Shown: one piece after another, positions 11,451 through 23,857 of the stretch
How positions within the stretch are numbered: the first letter of the stretch is position 1
Layout: every line of letters begins with the position of its first letter
Assembly (NCBI GenBank): GCA_036674765.1
Contig: JARVKI010000073.1
Coordinates: 124,001-188,000 of the forward strand
Length of the DNA stretch: 64,000 nucleotides
Direction of reading: 5' to 3'
Source of the DNA: Seiridium cupressi
Lineage: Eukaryota > Ascomycota > Sordariomycetes > Amphisphaeriales > Sporocadaceae
Made by a program: the position numbers and the translations under genes
The notes under the pieces: generated by a model
Seen by the model: only the letters and a program-made list of their open reading frames with translations
The model's database searches: none
What the model was told of the DNA's origin: nothing

Positions 11451-14273
11451 TCAGAATGTAAGTCGTAGTTCGTAGCCCGTTGTTGCGCGCAAAACGCTGT
11501 GTATCGATGCCGTCTCCCCTACTGGCTCGTCAACTGCCATCTCCCACTCTCGCTTTAGCTGGGGCACGGTCGTCTCGACCTCTGCGATATCGAGAAGCAT
11601 ATCTTGGCCCTCCGAGAGTGCCTCGATGACGTCGTCGTCCATTTCAACGTCCAGCCCACTCTCCAGCGTATGCACGGTGCGAACGATCTTGTTGGCGTCG
11701 ATCCCCCACTTGGCTGCAATACGGTTGGCGAATTCCGCTAGACTTCTCTTGGTCAGGTAGACGGCTCGGTGCAGCTCCTTGATTTCAGGAGCGGATTTCT
11801 GGCGACGCGCAATGTAGAAGCAAGCAACGGGCTTTGTTGGTCGTTCCACTGGAGGTCGGTAAGATGAGTCGACACCCAACGCTTCGATCCAGCCGCCTAA
11901 GTTCCCAGCCCCGTCAACCTTATTCACCTTTGTTGGCTGTTCGGGCGGTGCTGCAGGCTCTTTGGGGCCCGCGAACTCAGTCCACGGCGCCTTGGGCGCC
12001 GCGGAAGATTGCGATTGAAGGGACATGTGGCTAGGGGAGGGCGATACAAGTGACGAACCAGCCACCGAACTCCGCCCACTGCGCCAGGCTGTACTGTCCT
12101 TGGATTCCACCTTGGTGAGATCGGTGGGCTCGCCTGCCAGTGTTACGGGATGCAAGTCTGGGTCGTCCAAATCTTCTCCCCGCAGATACAGGATGCTGAC
12201 CGGTCGCGTGCTCGTAAACATGTCCTGCAGGGTTTGAAGTTTGAAGTGTAGGTCGTCCTCCAACGACGGGCGTCCACCGCCGCCACCGCCTGCTGAGCTG
12301 GCTGAGGACATGGACCAGGTCCTCTTGTGCTTTTGCACCTTGCCTGGTCTTTGGGTATCCTGGGTCTTCGCTTGCGAGGTAGAACCGCGCTTCCTCTTTC
12401 CGAAATCCTTCATGCCACTCTCGGCCTGCGCGATCTGCTGCTTGAGCTTGTCTATGGTCTTCTTCACGTGGGCCACGTCATTGGAGAGCTTGCGTTCGGC
12501 GCCGTGGTCTCGGAACAGCTTGACTTTGCAGTAGCAAATCTCGGCGCCAGCCTCTGGTGGAGGTGAGGTCCCGTCTGGGGACAGAGCAACAGTTTTGGCG
12601 CATAGTCTGACCGGAATGCCCTTGACGCCTTTCGAATGACTGAAATCGGTCGATAGGAAGTTGAATCGTACGGCAACGTTGCACTCAGCCCCTCCATTGA
12701 TGCCAGGAGTCCAAATCACGGAGAATCCGTCGAAGGATGCAGTGTCGAGTTCTACCCTCGTCCTCTTGTCGTCCCCTTCAGCCGGCTGGCCGGCTTCCAC
12801 GTATTCGACGGCCTGTAGCTTGCCACCTCTTTGGTGGGCCTCGTTAGTCCCTCGTCCCTCCTTCCATAGACTCCAGCAGACGCCAGGCTTCTGCCGTTGT
12901 GATTCGTCCTCGAATGACACGCGCACGAATGTTCGATACCGGGTGCCGGGGACGACGGGTAGTGTGGCGGCAGTATCCACGACAGAGAGCGAATAGGCCT
13001 GGCCTTTGTTTAGATATGTCACGGGTATCTCGTCGGCTTGTTTGATCATGGCCGTCGGTGCATTCAAGGTGGCATGAAAGCGGAACTTCTCTGCCGAGGG
13101 CGGCATACCGTGGGCCATGGCCATGCCGAAATGTGTGGGCTGGAAACCCATCATTGGTGGGGACTGTGAGTGGAAGGTGGCATCGAGGGAGCCCATTCTT
13201 CCTTCGTGAGGATCCGAGTCCAGAGGTGATCCGTCTTGGTCCATAGTCTCGTACCCAGTGTCCTGGTGCACGAAGGAAGAAGGCGCAAACGAGGCTTGCT
13301 GCGGTGCCGGTTGGATGAAAGGGTTGAACTGCTGGAAGTGATGCGGCGGCATCCCCTGGAAGTGGCTGAGGTCCATCATGGGAGCTCCAGCGTGCATCGC
13401 AGCCTCGCTGGTGGGCATTGATAGCGGAGTTCCCAGGCCCATGCCCAGGCCCAATGTCGGCGTGTGCAGGTCGCCGGCCTGGGGGTGGTAGATCGTGTTC
13501 GTGCCGCCAGGCGTGGGAGTGTAATAGCCTGGTGGTTGATTGGCAAAGGCTGAGAAAGAGAACGAGTTGGGATCCAGCAGGGAAGGCGTGAATCTCCATG
13601 GCTCTGCGGACGCGCGAGGCGTTGGATCTTGGTCCCGGAAGGCATCTTGATTTAGGCTCTGACGTCTGTGAGATTTCGAGGTTAGCGGTAGTATTCAGCA
13701 GGCAATTGCATGGTATAGAAAATAGAACCAGATCTTGCGGATCCCCGAAGCACATCGTTAGTCTTGTCGGTGATCTGCTCCCTTAGCCGGCCGAGACGGC
13801 GTACCCCGCGTTGGCATTGGCGCCTTGCACCGCCTCACCTGGACAGACATCACGAGGTAGACATCGTGAGACGAGAAAAAGCTACGAAAACAAGAAATAT
13901 TTCTGCCCACATACCTTTCGAGGTGCGGAGCGCCAGCGCCAAGTACTACATTGTCGGGCGCTCCTACAGTTTGAGTTATTGTCGGCGATGTTGACGATCC
14001 TGCTGTGGACACTTGGGGAAACTGCTGTCGGAAGTTGGCAAGCAGGTCCTCGCCGGGCTTTTGCGTGCTTGTCCTTAAAGCGCGCAGTCAAAAGTTAGCA
14101 CACACCTCTCAACAGGACACGAGTTGACAACGTTCCGACCATCACATGCACACCAGGAAGCCCGGCAAACCTAGTTATCACGAGTTCGCGCAAGGACCCA
14201 GGCTAGTGCGTGTAGAATGTGAAGGGAAATAACTAATCGGGCCCGGGGACGGGACTCACCTTTGTCGAAACAT
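11451..14273 (-). CDS. CP2/Grainyhead-family transcription factor
   Basis: Three exons: 14260-14273, 13915-14073 and 11451-13665. Splice sites are GT-AG and phases match (14, 159 and 2215 nt; 795 residues). The first exon encodes only MFRQ plus part of an Arg codon, a micro-exon of a kind easily missed. Residues from about 60 to 245 are low in order and rich in Pro, Met and Gln, with repeated GLG. Residues about 250-445 form the Grainyhead/CP2 immunoglobulin-like DNA-binding domain, recognised from KFRFHATLNAPTA, EIPVTYLNKGQAYSL, YRTFVRVSF and NVAVRFNFLSTDFS. A helical stretch near 450-480 and a C-terminal ubiquitin-like/dimerisation domain (KRSLAEFANRIAAKWGID) follow. In fungi this family controls cell-wall remodelling and conidial separation genes. 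The frame is intact. Introns of 186 and 249 nt are longish for the window. Confidence 0.93.
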
Positions 14274-17200
14274 GTGGGATGGAACGTTTGAGATGCTGTC
14301 GCGAGACAGCGAAACCGTGGGATTCTCAGCACAGTTTGTGAGGAAGAGAATGCAGTTGGGAGAGCGAAACGATCAGGCTCGAAGAGTTCCGCCGCGGGCA
14401 GTGTCGAAGATGGCGGCGGAAAGCGTAGTGGGGAACTGGAGAGTCTGGCGGAATGGTGGAGGTTGAAAGCAACTGGTCTCTCGTTCATATGCAAGCTGGA
14501 AGTCGAGCAGCTCGGGTCAGGCAAGGCAGGCTGGCTAGGTTAGGTGGGTAGCGATCGTAGGCGGTAATTATGTCTGAGGCGGCGCAACAGTGGAAATGAC
14601 GGTCCCGGGGTGCGAGACTTGTGCCAGAGGTTTGTAGTTGTCGAAGAAGGGCGGTAAGAACCGAAGAGGCCAAAAGATTATATGAAAAGAGGCTGATTTG
14701 ATGAAGGATGACAGTATTATAATACAGCTCACTAAGGATTGAGTGGTGGGTCCTTGGATATATGGTGGAGTTGGGAATCACACACCAGAGCGTCGACAGG
14801 CTCCAGGGAGGGGGTGCGGCGCCGCGGCATGGGGGGCGTGAAACTGCTAAGGGCTCCGAACGAGATGACCAGCTACGCGTCAATCGGTAAGAGCTGGCGC
14901 ACAGAGCGAGTCGTCTGGGATCATGGGGGGAACGTCGCTAGACGGGCTGCCGGCGGAAGACTCAGCCAGACGGGCCACTCTGAAGATTGGAGTACTCGTA
15001 CTGGGGGGTGTCTAGGCTTGGGCACAATTCAGAAGTAGCCGGTACACGCGTGGGCTAGAGGTCTTGGGTACTTTGCCCCATGCGTACCCAGACCCCCGGT
15101 CCTGGGCGGCACAGTATGTACTGCCTCTCATCCGTCAACCCAAGCTTTGCTGTGCCGAGACCCAGAGTGCACAACGACTTGGAGATGCGCAAGGGTGTGG
15201 CAAGACTCCTCACCTTCACCCTACTCGTGTCGGCCCCTCTCCCTTTCAAGCCACAGGCCCTATCCTGCCCGGGTGGCTAGGGGGCGGCCTGTGACGACTG
15301 AGCCTGGTGAGTTGCCTTTCTGCTCTCTCCCGCTCACAGCATTGAGCGCTGCCACTTCGGCCATCATGCAATCTGTACACGTCTGAACTCGCCTGCTTCT
15401 GTGCACTCTCGATGAGAACCTCCTTGAATTGTATGGGGGAGCCGAGTAAGGGCCGACGAACCCATGGCACGCGCTTGCGCGGCGGACGAGCTAGAGCATG
15501 CACAGAGCGAGCGACAGTGAGTAACGTGAGGGCTCAACGACTCCAGAAGACTCCATAGTGTCGTTATGTCATGCATGCGCCGCGACTGGTCTTCTTTTCC
15601 ATTCTCCCTTCGTCTTCGCGGCCTAGATACTGCCAGAGGCTGTTGCGACCCCTTGCAGCGCTCGGTTGGAACGGCCATCCCCGGTGGTCCCAGTGCTGGT
15701 AAACGAAGACAAAGGCCCGCATCCAGACTCCGAGGGGGCACATATCCACTATGGCTTGCACCAAATCGACGGTTTCCAGAACCTCATTTTAAATACTCCT
15801 CCATGGACGGGATGTCGACGCAAATTTGGCTATTCGTCAGAGATATGTGCTTTTTATTTCATTTTTTCTTTCAGCTCGAACCCCACCACATGCCATCCAA
15901 TCGCAACAGAGGGAATCGTGGATATACTGGACGTGGTTGAAGTGCTGATGACATACATATCTTGCACTTGGACTGGCTTCCCCTGGGTTTTCCCATCCGT
16001 GATGTGCTTGCCACGCTGAGTAGATTACATAGCAGCCCTCGTAGTGATTCCAGTCCTTGTCTTGGCCCCACGGCATGGGCATCCGTTCCGACGGCCATTA
16101 AGACGGAGATGAGCCGTCGTGGGCAATATGTCGAGGGGATATGATCTGTGCGACACTCCTCACGAGGTTGAGACGGAGATGAGGGCCCCTTGCGAAAGAG
16201 CCCAGTAGCCATGCTCAGGGTCAAACACTATCGGGGAGCGTGGAAGGCTCAAGGCCCCGGGCTGTGACCGGGTAATTCCGATTTAGAGTTAAGCCAGTGT
16301 GTGTATCGTCCGCCCACCCATCACCCATCGGGGACGACATGGGAAGCTGCAACTCTAAACACTGACAGACAAAAACAGTCAACGACCAGGTCAGTGCCTG
16401 CCTATTTGGTCCAGGTTTGCCAGCTCCAGACTGTCTGTCTTTCCGTAAGCGTTGACATGTCGGCAGTTGCATGATTCTCATGCCTCATGCCCTGCACCTA
16501 GTATGCTGCTGCTACATGTATCTCCAAACCAAGATTCCTTTTTAGATGCACGCATCAGCGGCGGCGCATATCGGTATATTATAACCCAATTCTCTGGCCA
16601 AGCGATATCAAGCAATCAATGAAGCGTGGCATAAAACTGCAAAGAAAACGGCCATTCCCAAAGTCCGTCGCTCATTAGCAGCCGTTGTAGACCCTGGTCC
16701 GAGTGAGAGTCCAAGTTCACGCCAACCATCAATTCCCTCCATCTACAAACCATTAGCAGCGCCGCGCCGAAGCTCCGAGCCACTCCGCACAAGAGAAAAA
16801 ACACCAGAAAACTCTCTTGCAGCTCCATTCTGCGGAATTATTTGCGGGCTAGTCGGCAGTCACTTCCATGGCTCACGAGTTCTTTGCAGGGCCGCCCGCG
16901 GAACTGTGATGACTTCCAGGTTGCCCGACATGCACAGCGGATAATTTCTGCGAGCCTTCTGTAGTCACCATTCTGAAACACACCCTCGTCCATGTCCTGG
17001 TTTGCTTCTGCCGTCATAGCATTGGACCGTCTTGAAGCGCCAGATCAGAGAATAGCGACTTTGATCCGAGCAGCGCATGCCAGAAAGAGCGGCGCCATTG
17101 GTGCGGATTTAACTTGGCCCTCACCGTCTGTTCTTTCAATGTACAGTACCTCGAGGTAAGGCTATCAGGAAGCGAAGCCGGCGGCAAAAACGGCACTCTT

Positions 17201-20200
17201 TCGATATCACCACAGCGCCTGTTGCAAAAACGGTGCAAAACTCTTATGATTATTAAATCGTCTAGATACTCTAGCTTCCTCGGATTTCCCGACGTTCTCT
17301 CGTGATGCGGACGTTGGGGCTACCAGTGGCTTTTGGGGGGGGGGGGGGGGTTCGATGCCGTCTAGTTTTCTGATGTACGAAACCAACACGTGGACAGCCG
17401 TGAACAACACACCGCTCAGCAAGGGCTGCGTGGGTGCAAAAAGACGGCCTCCAAGCCAACGCGACGCCAGCGACCGTTGCTTTTGGAGAAAGGCAGTCGC
17501 AGACGAAAGATGGCGAGCGCGCTTAATGCGACGCCCAGGCCCACCGACAGTCTAGCTCAACGTTGAAGCGGCACGGTTTTAGCACGGGGGTCGAAGGGTA
17601 CTGAATCTTTCCAGCCACTCCAAATTGCTTGTCACCATGGTTGCGTGCGGAATTGATCATAAATTATCTTCAAAATCTTGCAACAGCTGAGCAGATCTAT
17701 CACGGCTGCACTTTAAGCTGATTCGCCAAGCCTGGCGGTTGAGCACCACTGATCAGCGCACCGTCTGCCGCCGATGGTTAGACTGATCTCAAGGATTGAC
17801 GTCTGGGTTTGCGTCCCGTTGATCGCCATCTTGCTGCACTGGTCCTAGCTATTTTTACTCCGACTACGTCGCCCATTAATCGAGATTAGCGATGATGGAT
17901 ACGCAACTGTGGCATTCCGCGTCCACAGTGGCTGCTAAGGCTCGGCGCCAAGGGGCCTAATTCACGCCTACGCCACAAGCACTGTGGCAGTCGACCGTCA
18001 TCAAGCTCGTCTTGTTCGTGGGGCACCATGTGGTCCGGTTGCAATGTAGCGAGTAGGTATGCGACAGATGTGTGTGACCAGCTATGCTGCTACCAACACT
18101 CCCAGGGAATCAGCCAGTCAGACAAGCTATCTATAGTGTCAGGTTGATATTCTCCACGGAACGACAGCAACTTCGACCTCCACAGTGAGACAGCTGGTGG
18201 GTCATCATGCACGATCTGTGTTGCCAGCTGCGAAACGCATTCTCTTATGTATGGCCCACAGCCGGATGTGCTCCGTGGCCTTGCGTGAAACCATATTGGC
18301 TATGAGCAATGGTAGCATCCCCCAGCATGACAAGGTGAGCAGACAAAGCTATGACATGGGAGCTCCCGTGGTGTGACGCACGTTTACTTCCCCAAAAAGC
18401 GCACGTTTCTAGCAAATTGGTAGCGGCATTGTCATGCGTTATTAAGCACATTCTGTTCATGGCTTGAAATTGAAGTTGATGGGTCTCCCTGCACGGGCGC
18501 CGCCTAGCTCCATCCCGCAATATACATGGTCTGTCAATAACATGGACTCCCTAGTCTTTCATACGGAGGTGGTGTCTACTTGCGTACAAAGAAACAACCC
18601 AATGTGGAAGTCGGACAACTCTATCACCGAGCACTTGATTAATTCGCCGGGGGATGTTTACCCTGGGCGTGTAGCAGAGGCAGTGGATGTTTTCATTGTT
18701 TGGCGTGATGAAGGGACGTCAACGTTGTCTCAACCAAAGGTTCGCCGAGCCTATGGTAGGAGACGGTGAGAGCCACGCAGTCAGCAAGGTGAAAGAGTTT
18801 CTCGACTATAATGCCTTCGTTTGATTCGCAGTTGCCGCTGATCTGTGGTCAAAATAGCTAGCAGCGCTACTGAGTTGTCATTGATGGGTTTTGGCGAACG
18901 TGTATGGAGCTCGGGCTATTGCGATGGGGTATACTGACGTCATAAGGCTATCACAAGTCACCATTGAAACGACAAATCAATTCAGCTTCGACTTCAGCTT
19001 CCATGGATGATCTGCACGAATATAGTCATGGTGGCTGCCAATCGCAACGTGCCACAGTTTTGTCACTACCTACCTAACTATGCAGTAGATTCCTGGAAGG
19101 TTCAGCATATCTCGAGCTTTGGCGGGCCAGCTCAGCCAGTCATCAATGTCTAAACTTTAGACCAGTCTTCTAGAACACTGTCCGCTAATGTAACCTCTAC
19201 CTTTTCCTCTCATGGGAAATATCTGATTTGGCATTTGTTTCCGGCTCACCGCACTCTCACAATGGCCACACAATTCAGCAAACTAACTTATTGACTCCAT
19301 CATCGTCGTTGGTTTCGAGCCAAGATCCGGCTCGGCCGATGCAGCGGCTGGTACAAGTGTGGAGCCAGGCTCTCTTCAGCGGCCATCTCTGCCTAACCAC
19401 ACTGAACGCTTGGGCTTCGTCCAGAACTTGACAGTGCATGCTCCTCCGCGTCTTCAGAATCGCATCATGGTGCAACTTCGACGTTCAGAACTACAATATC
19501 ATTTTCAAATTTGACCAAAGCTGGAAACTTCCCGGATTTTAGAAAAATGCAGCGCCACCTATCATTGTGCGCTGTACTCAGTAGTACATCGAAGCCAATC
19601 CAACAATGCTCGCAAGGAACGAATGCTGGGACAGAGAGCCAGGTTCAGGCTGGTTGCTTTCGGGACAACAGGGGCATTCGGACCCTGGGGATCTAAAATC
19701 TCGGGAACATCTTACCTGCACGACGGAAGCGATTTTTCAATAGTTTGCATCGCTTCGTCGCCCTCTTCGAGCGAAGTCACAAGCTTTCGGATACACAGTC
19801 GTCTTTCTAACAATCCACCACTGGCACTGATCCTGGCAATCGTCCGCCAAGGAGCACGATTTTGGCCCTTTTCGGATTACTACCCGCGGAGCTCGGAGTG
19901 GCTTGACCAGGACACTGGAACTTCTTGCCGTGATGCTAGCGAGCTAAGGCCTTTTGACTGGTACTTCTGCCTTACATGGCCTGCATTCGATTCAGATCAC
20001 GCGATGCCCCGCAAGGCTCTTTGTCGTGCGCTACAATTGATAAGCACTCACGCCCACGGCTTACACTTGGGTACGCTCTTTCGTCTCTTTCGTCGGGCCG
20101 GAGCGCCACACTTGTCGATCCTCCAGTGTCGATATGGCACAAACACAGATACGAGGAGAATCCAATCATCTCTGGCTTGATTTTTACCACAGCTTTTGCT

Positions 20201-23200
20201 CTACGGCATATGTCTAAGGAGAAAATACCACTTTGGGAGCTGTCAAGTCGTCCCTCGGCCGTCTAATGTTTCAATGTGACTTCATACCTTTCCTGTTCCT
20301 GAATTTCAATATCGGCCGACTACCAGGGGACAACACCACACCCACCCCCTAGCGTCAATGCAGAACTTCGACAGCCCATGGGTTACATCACGTTACCCTT
20401 GGACCCGATCAATTGGCTTTCGTTCCTGGCGTCTAACGGCAGATTGGAGAAAATACTCGTGGTTTCTTTATCCCCCCAGCGATTCCAACGGCAATTAGCC
20501 TGATCCGGAACCCTTCCCCGAATGCTCCTAGGTTGCACTCGCCCGCCCACCGGATATGAGATGATTGCTGCTTTCACCGACAAAGAAACGTGGGCCGCTG
20601 ACTGCTGACTTTGAAGCTTAGCTCAATTCTGACCACTTTTTCTGTCTTCGAAGCAAGCGAGATGGAATTCTCCGTCGACTTAGTTGTACTATCTCGTGTC
20701 ATGATCCATCCTGAATGGCACCAAAACAGGCAATATTGGAACTAGAACAGTGGTTACCCGGTCCCCATAGCACCACCAACCTGCTACCAGTGGGTTGGGT
20801 TACCATGCGTTCTATAGCCCAAGGGCTCTGAAGGCTGCAGGGGTTGCACTGGCCGACTTAGACAATACCCGTTCGCGTGGCCCTTGTTGTGGGGGATCTC
20901 CAGAATGCTTCCTAGCACTTGCACCAACTATCGACGGGCTCTTTACCAGAACGGTGGCTTCCAAGACGATGGTTCCAACAACACTACGACGCAAGCCATA
21001 ATATCTCCATCAATAATTCTTATGATATCGAATCTCGTGTTCATTGCGGACCATGACTTGTCGCATGGACCACGACGTTGAGCCATATGAACCGCTGATC
21101 ACCACTCCACCTGGGGTTGCTTTGGGAGATCGAGCTAAACTGACGAGATCCGGCATGGCAACCACTCATTCGTCACCCAGATGGACGGATCATCTTATCG
21201 GCGAGAAATGCAACAGCCTGTAGGGTCTGGTAGTAAGGCCTTGGTATCAACAAAGATAGGCGCTCTTTTCATCTCAACTATCCAGCAAGAAGCCAATTGA
21301 ATTAGGCGCCATATCGATGAGCTTCGCACCTCGCTTCGAACCCCTCCTTATTCTTCCACCACTATCAATGGACCGCCGAAAACACGGTCTATGCGCTCCC
21401 GGACGCTACGGGTGTCGCTTGGAAGTGCGTACCGGCTCCATGACCCCGGTGCCGGTGATGATGTCGCCGGAAATGGGTGAAGCGAGTGCACATCGTTCCA
21501 ATCCGGCGCAGACGTCTCCCGCTCCACCGTTCGCTTACACGCAAGAAAGCTCGTGTCCGACAGATTCCTGGTCTAGACTGGCAGCCGTACCTGCGCTGCT
21601 GCCCTGCCATGATTGCATCATACCTTCGGAGCGTCGCGGGCACAGCCACGCCGTATGGAGACGCCCAATGCCGATCACTGCCCGTTCGGCAGATCTCCGA
21701 CCCAGGAACTGGACAAATTTTCCGGCCCGGTGGCGAACGATGAAGTCAGGGTCCCAAGGGTCTTTCCCAAGGGTCCAATGACACTGTCACCCTTTTTCTT
21801 TCTGGAAGAAATTTGAATGTTGGCCCACCTGAAGAGGGCTCCCTCTTTCCGATGTTAGGCTTGGCGACCCGATAACCCGACTGCCGGGAGAATGACACAG
21901 CACATACGGGCGTCCCTGAACGTCGCAAGATCTGCGTTCGTGTGCTATTCTTGGCGTCGCTTTGAATGATACGTTGTAGTTGGTGCTGAAATGCAACAGC
22001 GGTATCGTAATACCGACATATGACATGGAATTCCGCTGTCGAAGATGCATGACACTCCACCCCTAACAGCATCTTTCCCACGTCTGCCCCCAGTTGTGTC
22101 TGATACTTCTGAGAACTTGTATACTGTTCCTACCTCTTTTTTCGCATGCCGCTAAGTGTGGCAGTGTTTAGCCTAGTCCACCGCGGAACCTGGGTATATT
22201 GCTGACTGGGCTGCTGGCTTCCCAATAGTTCAATGCCGACGTCAAAATTGGCCTCCCAGCTTCGTGTTCGATGCTCGGATATCGTCCCTTGCATGATGTG
22301 TTACCGTAGACCAAGGTCCAGAGTGCAAGGTCCACAGAAGTATCATAGTTTGTAATCAATCTAGACCTCCATTGCCGATGCTGTGTGCGTGAGGCTGTGC
22401 TAGAGTACATTAACCAATCACGAATCACGGCTGTTACTGTTCTAGGTATGTCTATACCGGTTGGGTATGGAAGTCGATAACCGACGGAGGAACTCCATTC
22501 TGTGTTTCGCGGGCACGCCTCACTCGGGCACTTCGTAGTACGGCCTTTCCGATGGGAAGTGTGAGGACGGAAAGCTTCTCGAGGTCCTTATTCAAGCTGC
22601 GTATGAATGTAGATGACATACGTAGCTCGCCGTGGCAGGATATGCTTAGGATACATGCCAATGGATGGCGTGATGCAAACATGAAAGAGCCACCATTACC
22701 AGAGTTTTTAGTCTTTTTTGGACCATCGAACATGGAATTACAAACTTGCTCAAAGACGATAGATGGGAGGGTTATGACAATTCCAGAGGCGATTATGACA
22801 TTGCTATAGGCCGTCACGATTGCCAGGGAGGACTGTCGCTTGAATGTACATCGAATTTAGTCTTGCCAACAGACGAGTTCTGTCCCTAGCGCTCACTGGC
22901 ACCACTGCATGATAGCTCTATGCATCGTTGGTCATCATTATAAATGAAAAGATGTGATACTCGATGGATTCACGTTGTAAATCGAGTCAAAAGAGGCCAA
23001 CGGGTCGAGGATGGGTGTACTTGGGTAGTCATAGTCCAGCTCCTGGCACTTGTGGGAGACACAACCTTGCCTGGAGTAAAACGTACACTTACTCGGAACA
23101 ATTCGGATTCGGCCTGTACGGATATTAAGAAGAGCTTCCACTCAGTGTCCTCGCGACTTGCGTGTTAGTCTTGTAAGACGGAGATAGTCAATTGGTAGCA

Positions 23201-23857
23201 AAGCGGCGAGTAGCTCTGACACGTCACTGTCCTACAGTACCAGTTCCATAGCCAAGAATTGCTCTAGCTGCAATGCGCATGTTCCCCGAGGCGTATTTGA
23301 GAAGTCTTAGGATTGCTTCGAGGAAGTGTGTTGCGAATTTGGGGCCCAAGATACAGTAGCGAGAAACCACGCTCAATAGGCCATAGATGACATTAAAATG
23401 AACCTTAGAGTGATCACCATATTCTTCCATAAAATTATATTCTTATGTGCGAATAATCCACCTCGATATCTCTTAGTGCGTTTGCGTCAATCAATGGTGA
23501 TGCTGTGACAAAGGAAATAGGCGCGCACACGTCTAGAGCGCCGGAAACGGACTGGTGCGCAGACGTTCACAGGAAACCCTCGCAGATGTGCCTTTGTCGA
23601 TATCTCTTCGGCAATTTTGGAGCCAATTTTTGTCTGGAGAGGTCGGGGGGATAAGTAGCCCATTGAGGTTGCGTGCGGCCAATTGTCAAGATTCTGCTCT
23701 TGCTTTTTCTTCACTCACTCTGTCTTGATTGTTGCCATAGAGGTGTGCTCAGTTGAGACATAAGGGTCATCCCACACCTAAAGGGAGCGCGTCATAACTC
23801 CTCACCTCCATATTAACCACCTGAGCTAAATCCTCTATCATCACTCCAGACATCGTC
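14274..23857. other. 9.6-kb gene desert
   Basis: The first part (to about 15 kb) should be the promoter and leader of the CP2 gene. Beyond it I see no frame that reads as a known family on either strand. The longest frames (19623-20180 plus, 21317-21781 plus, 22452-22817 minus, 23224-23430 minus) are overlapped by equally long frames on other strands and look like chance or very old relics. The base composition is not strongly AT-rich, so this is not an obvious AT-isochore. No transposase or reverse transcriptase motif was seen. Confidence 0.4.
17335..17350 (+). repeat. Homopolymer run of 16 G
   Basis: Sixteen consecutive G residues follow TTTT and precede TTCG. Runs like this can form quadruplex structures, slip during replication and be miscounted in assembly. 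No gene is adjacent. Confidence 0.9.

Noticed and set aside
13376..13755. Several long frames opposite or beside the CP2 gene
   Set aside because: They are shadows of exon 3 of the CP2 gene, whose own frame carries the conserved domains and matching splice phases.
21317..21781. 154-codon plus-strand open frame in the desert
   Set aside because: Three overlapping frames of similar length in both directions indicate a GC-rich chance ORF; no family match.
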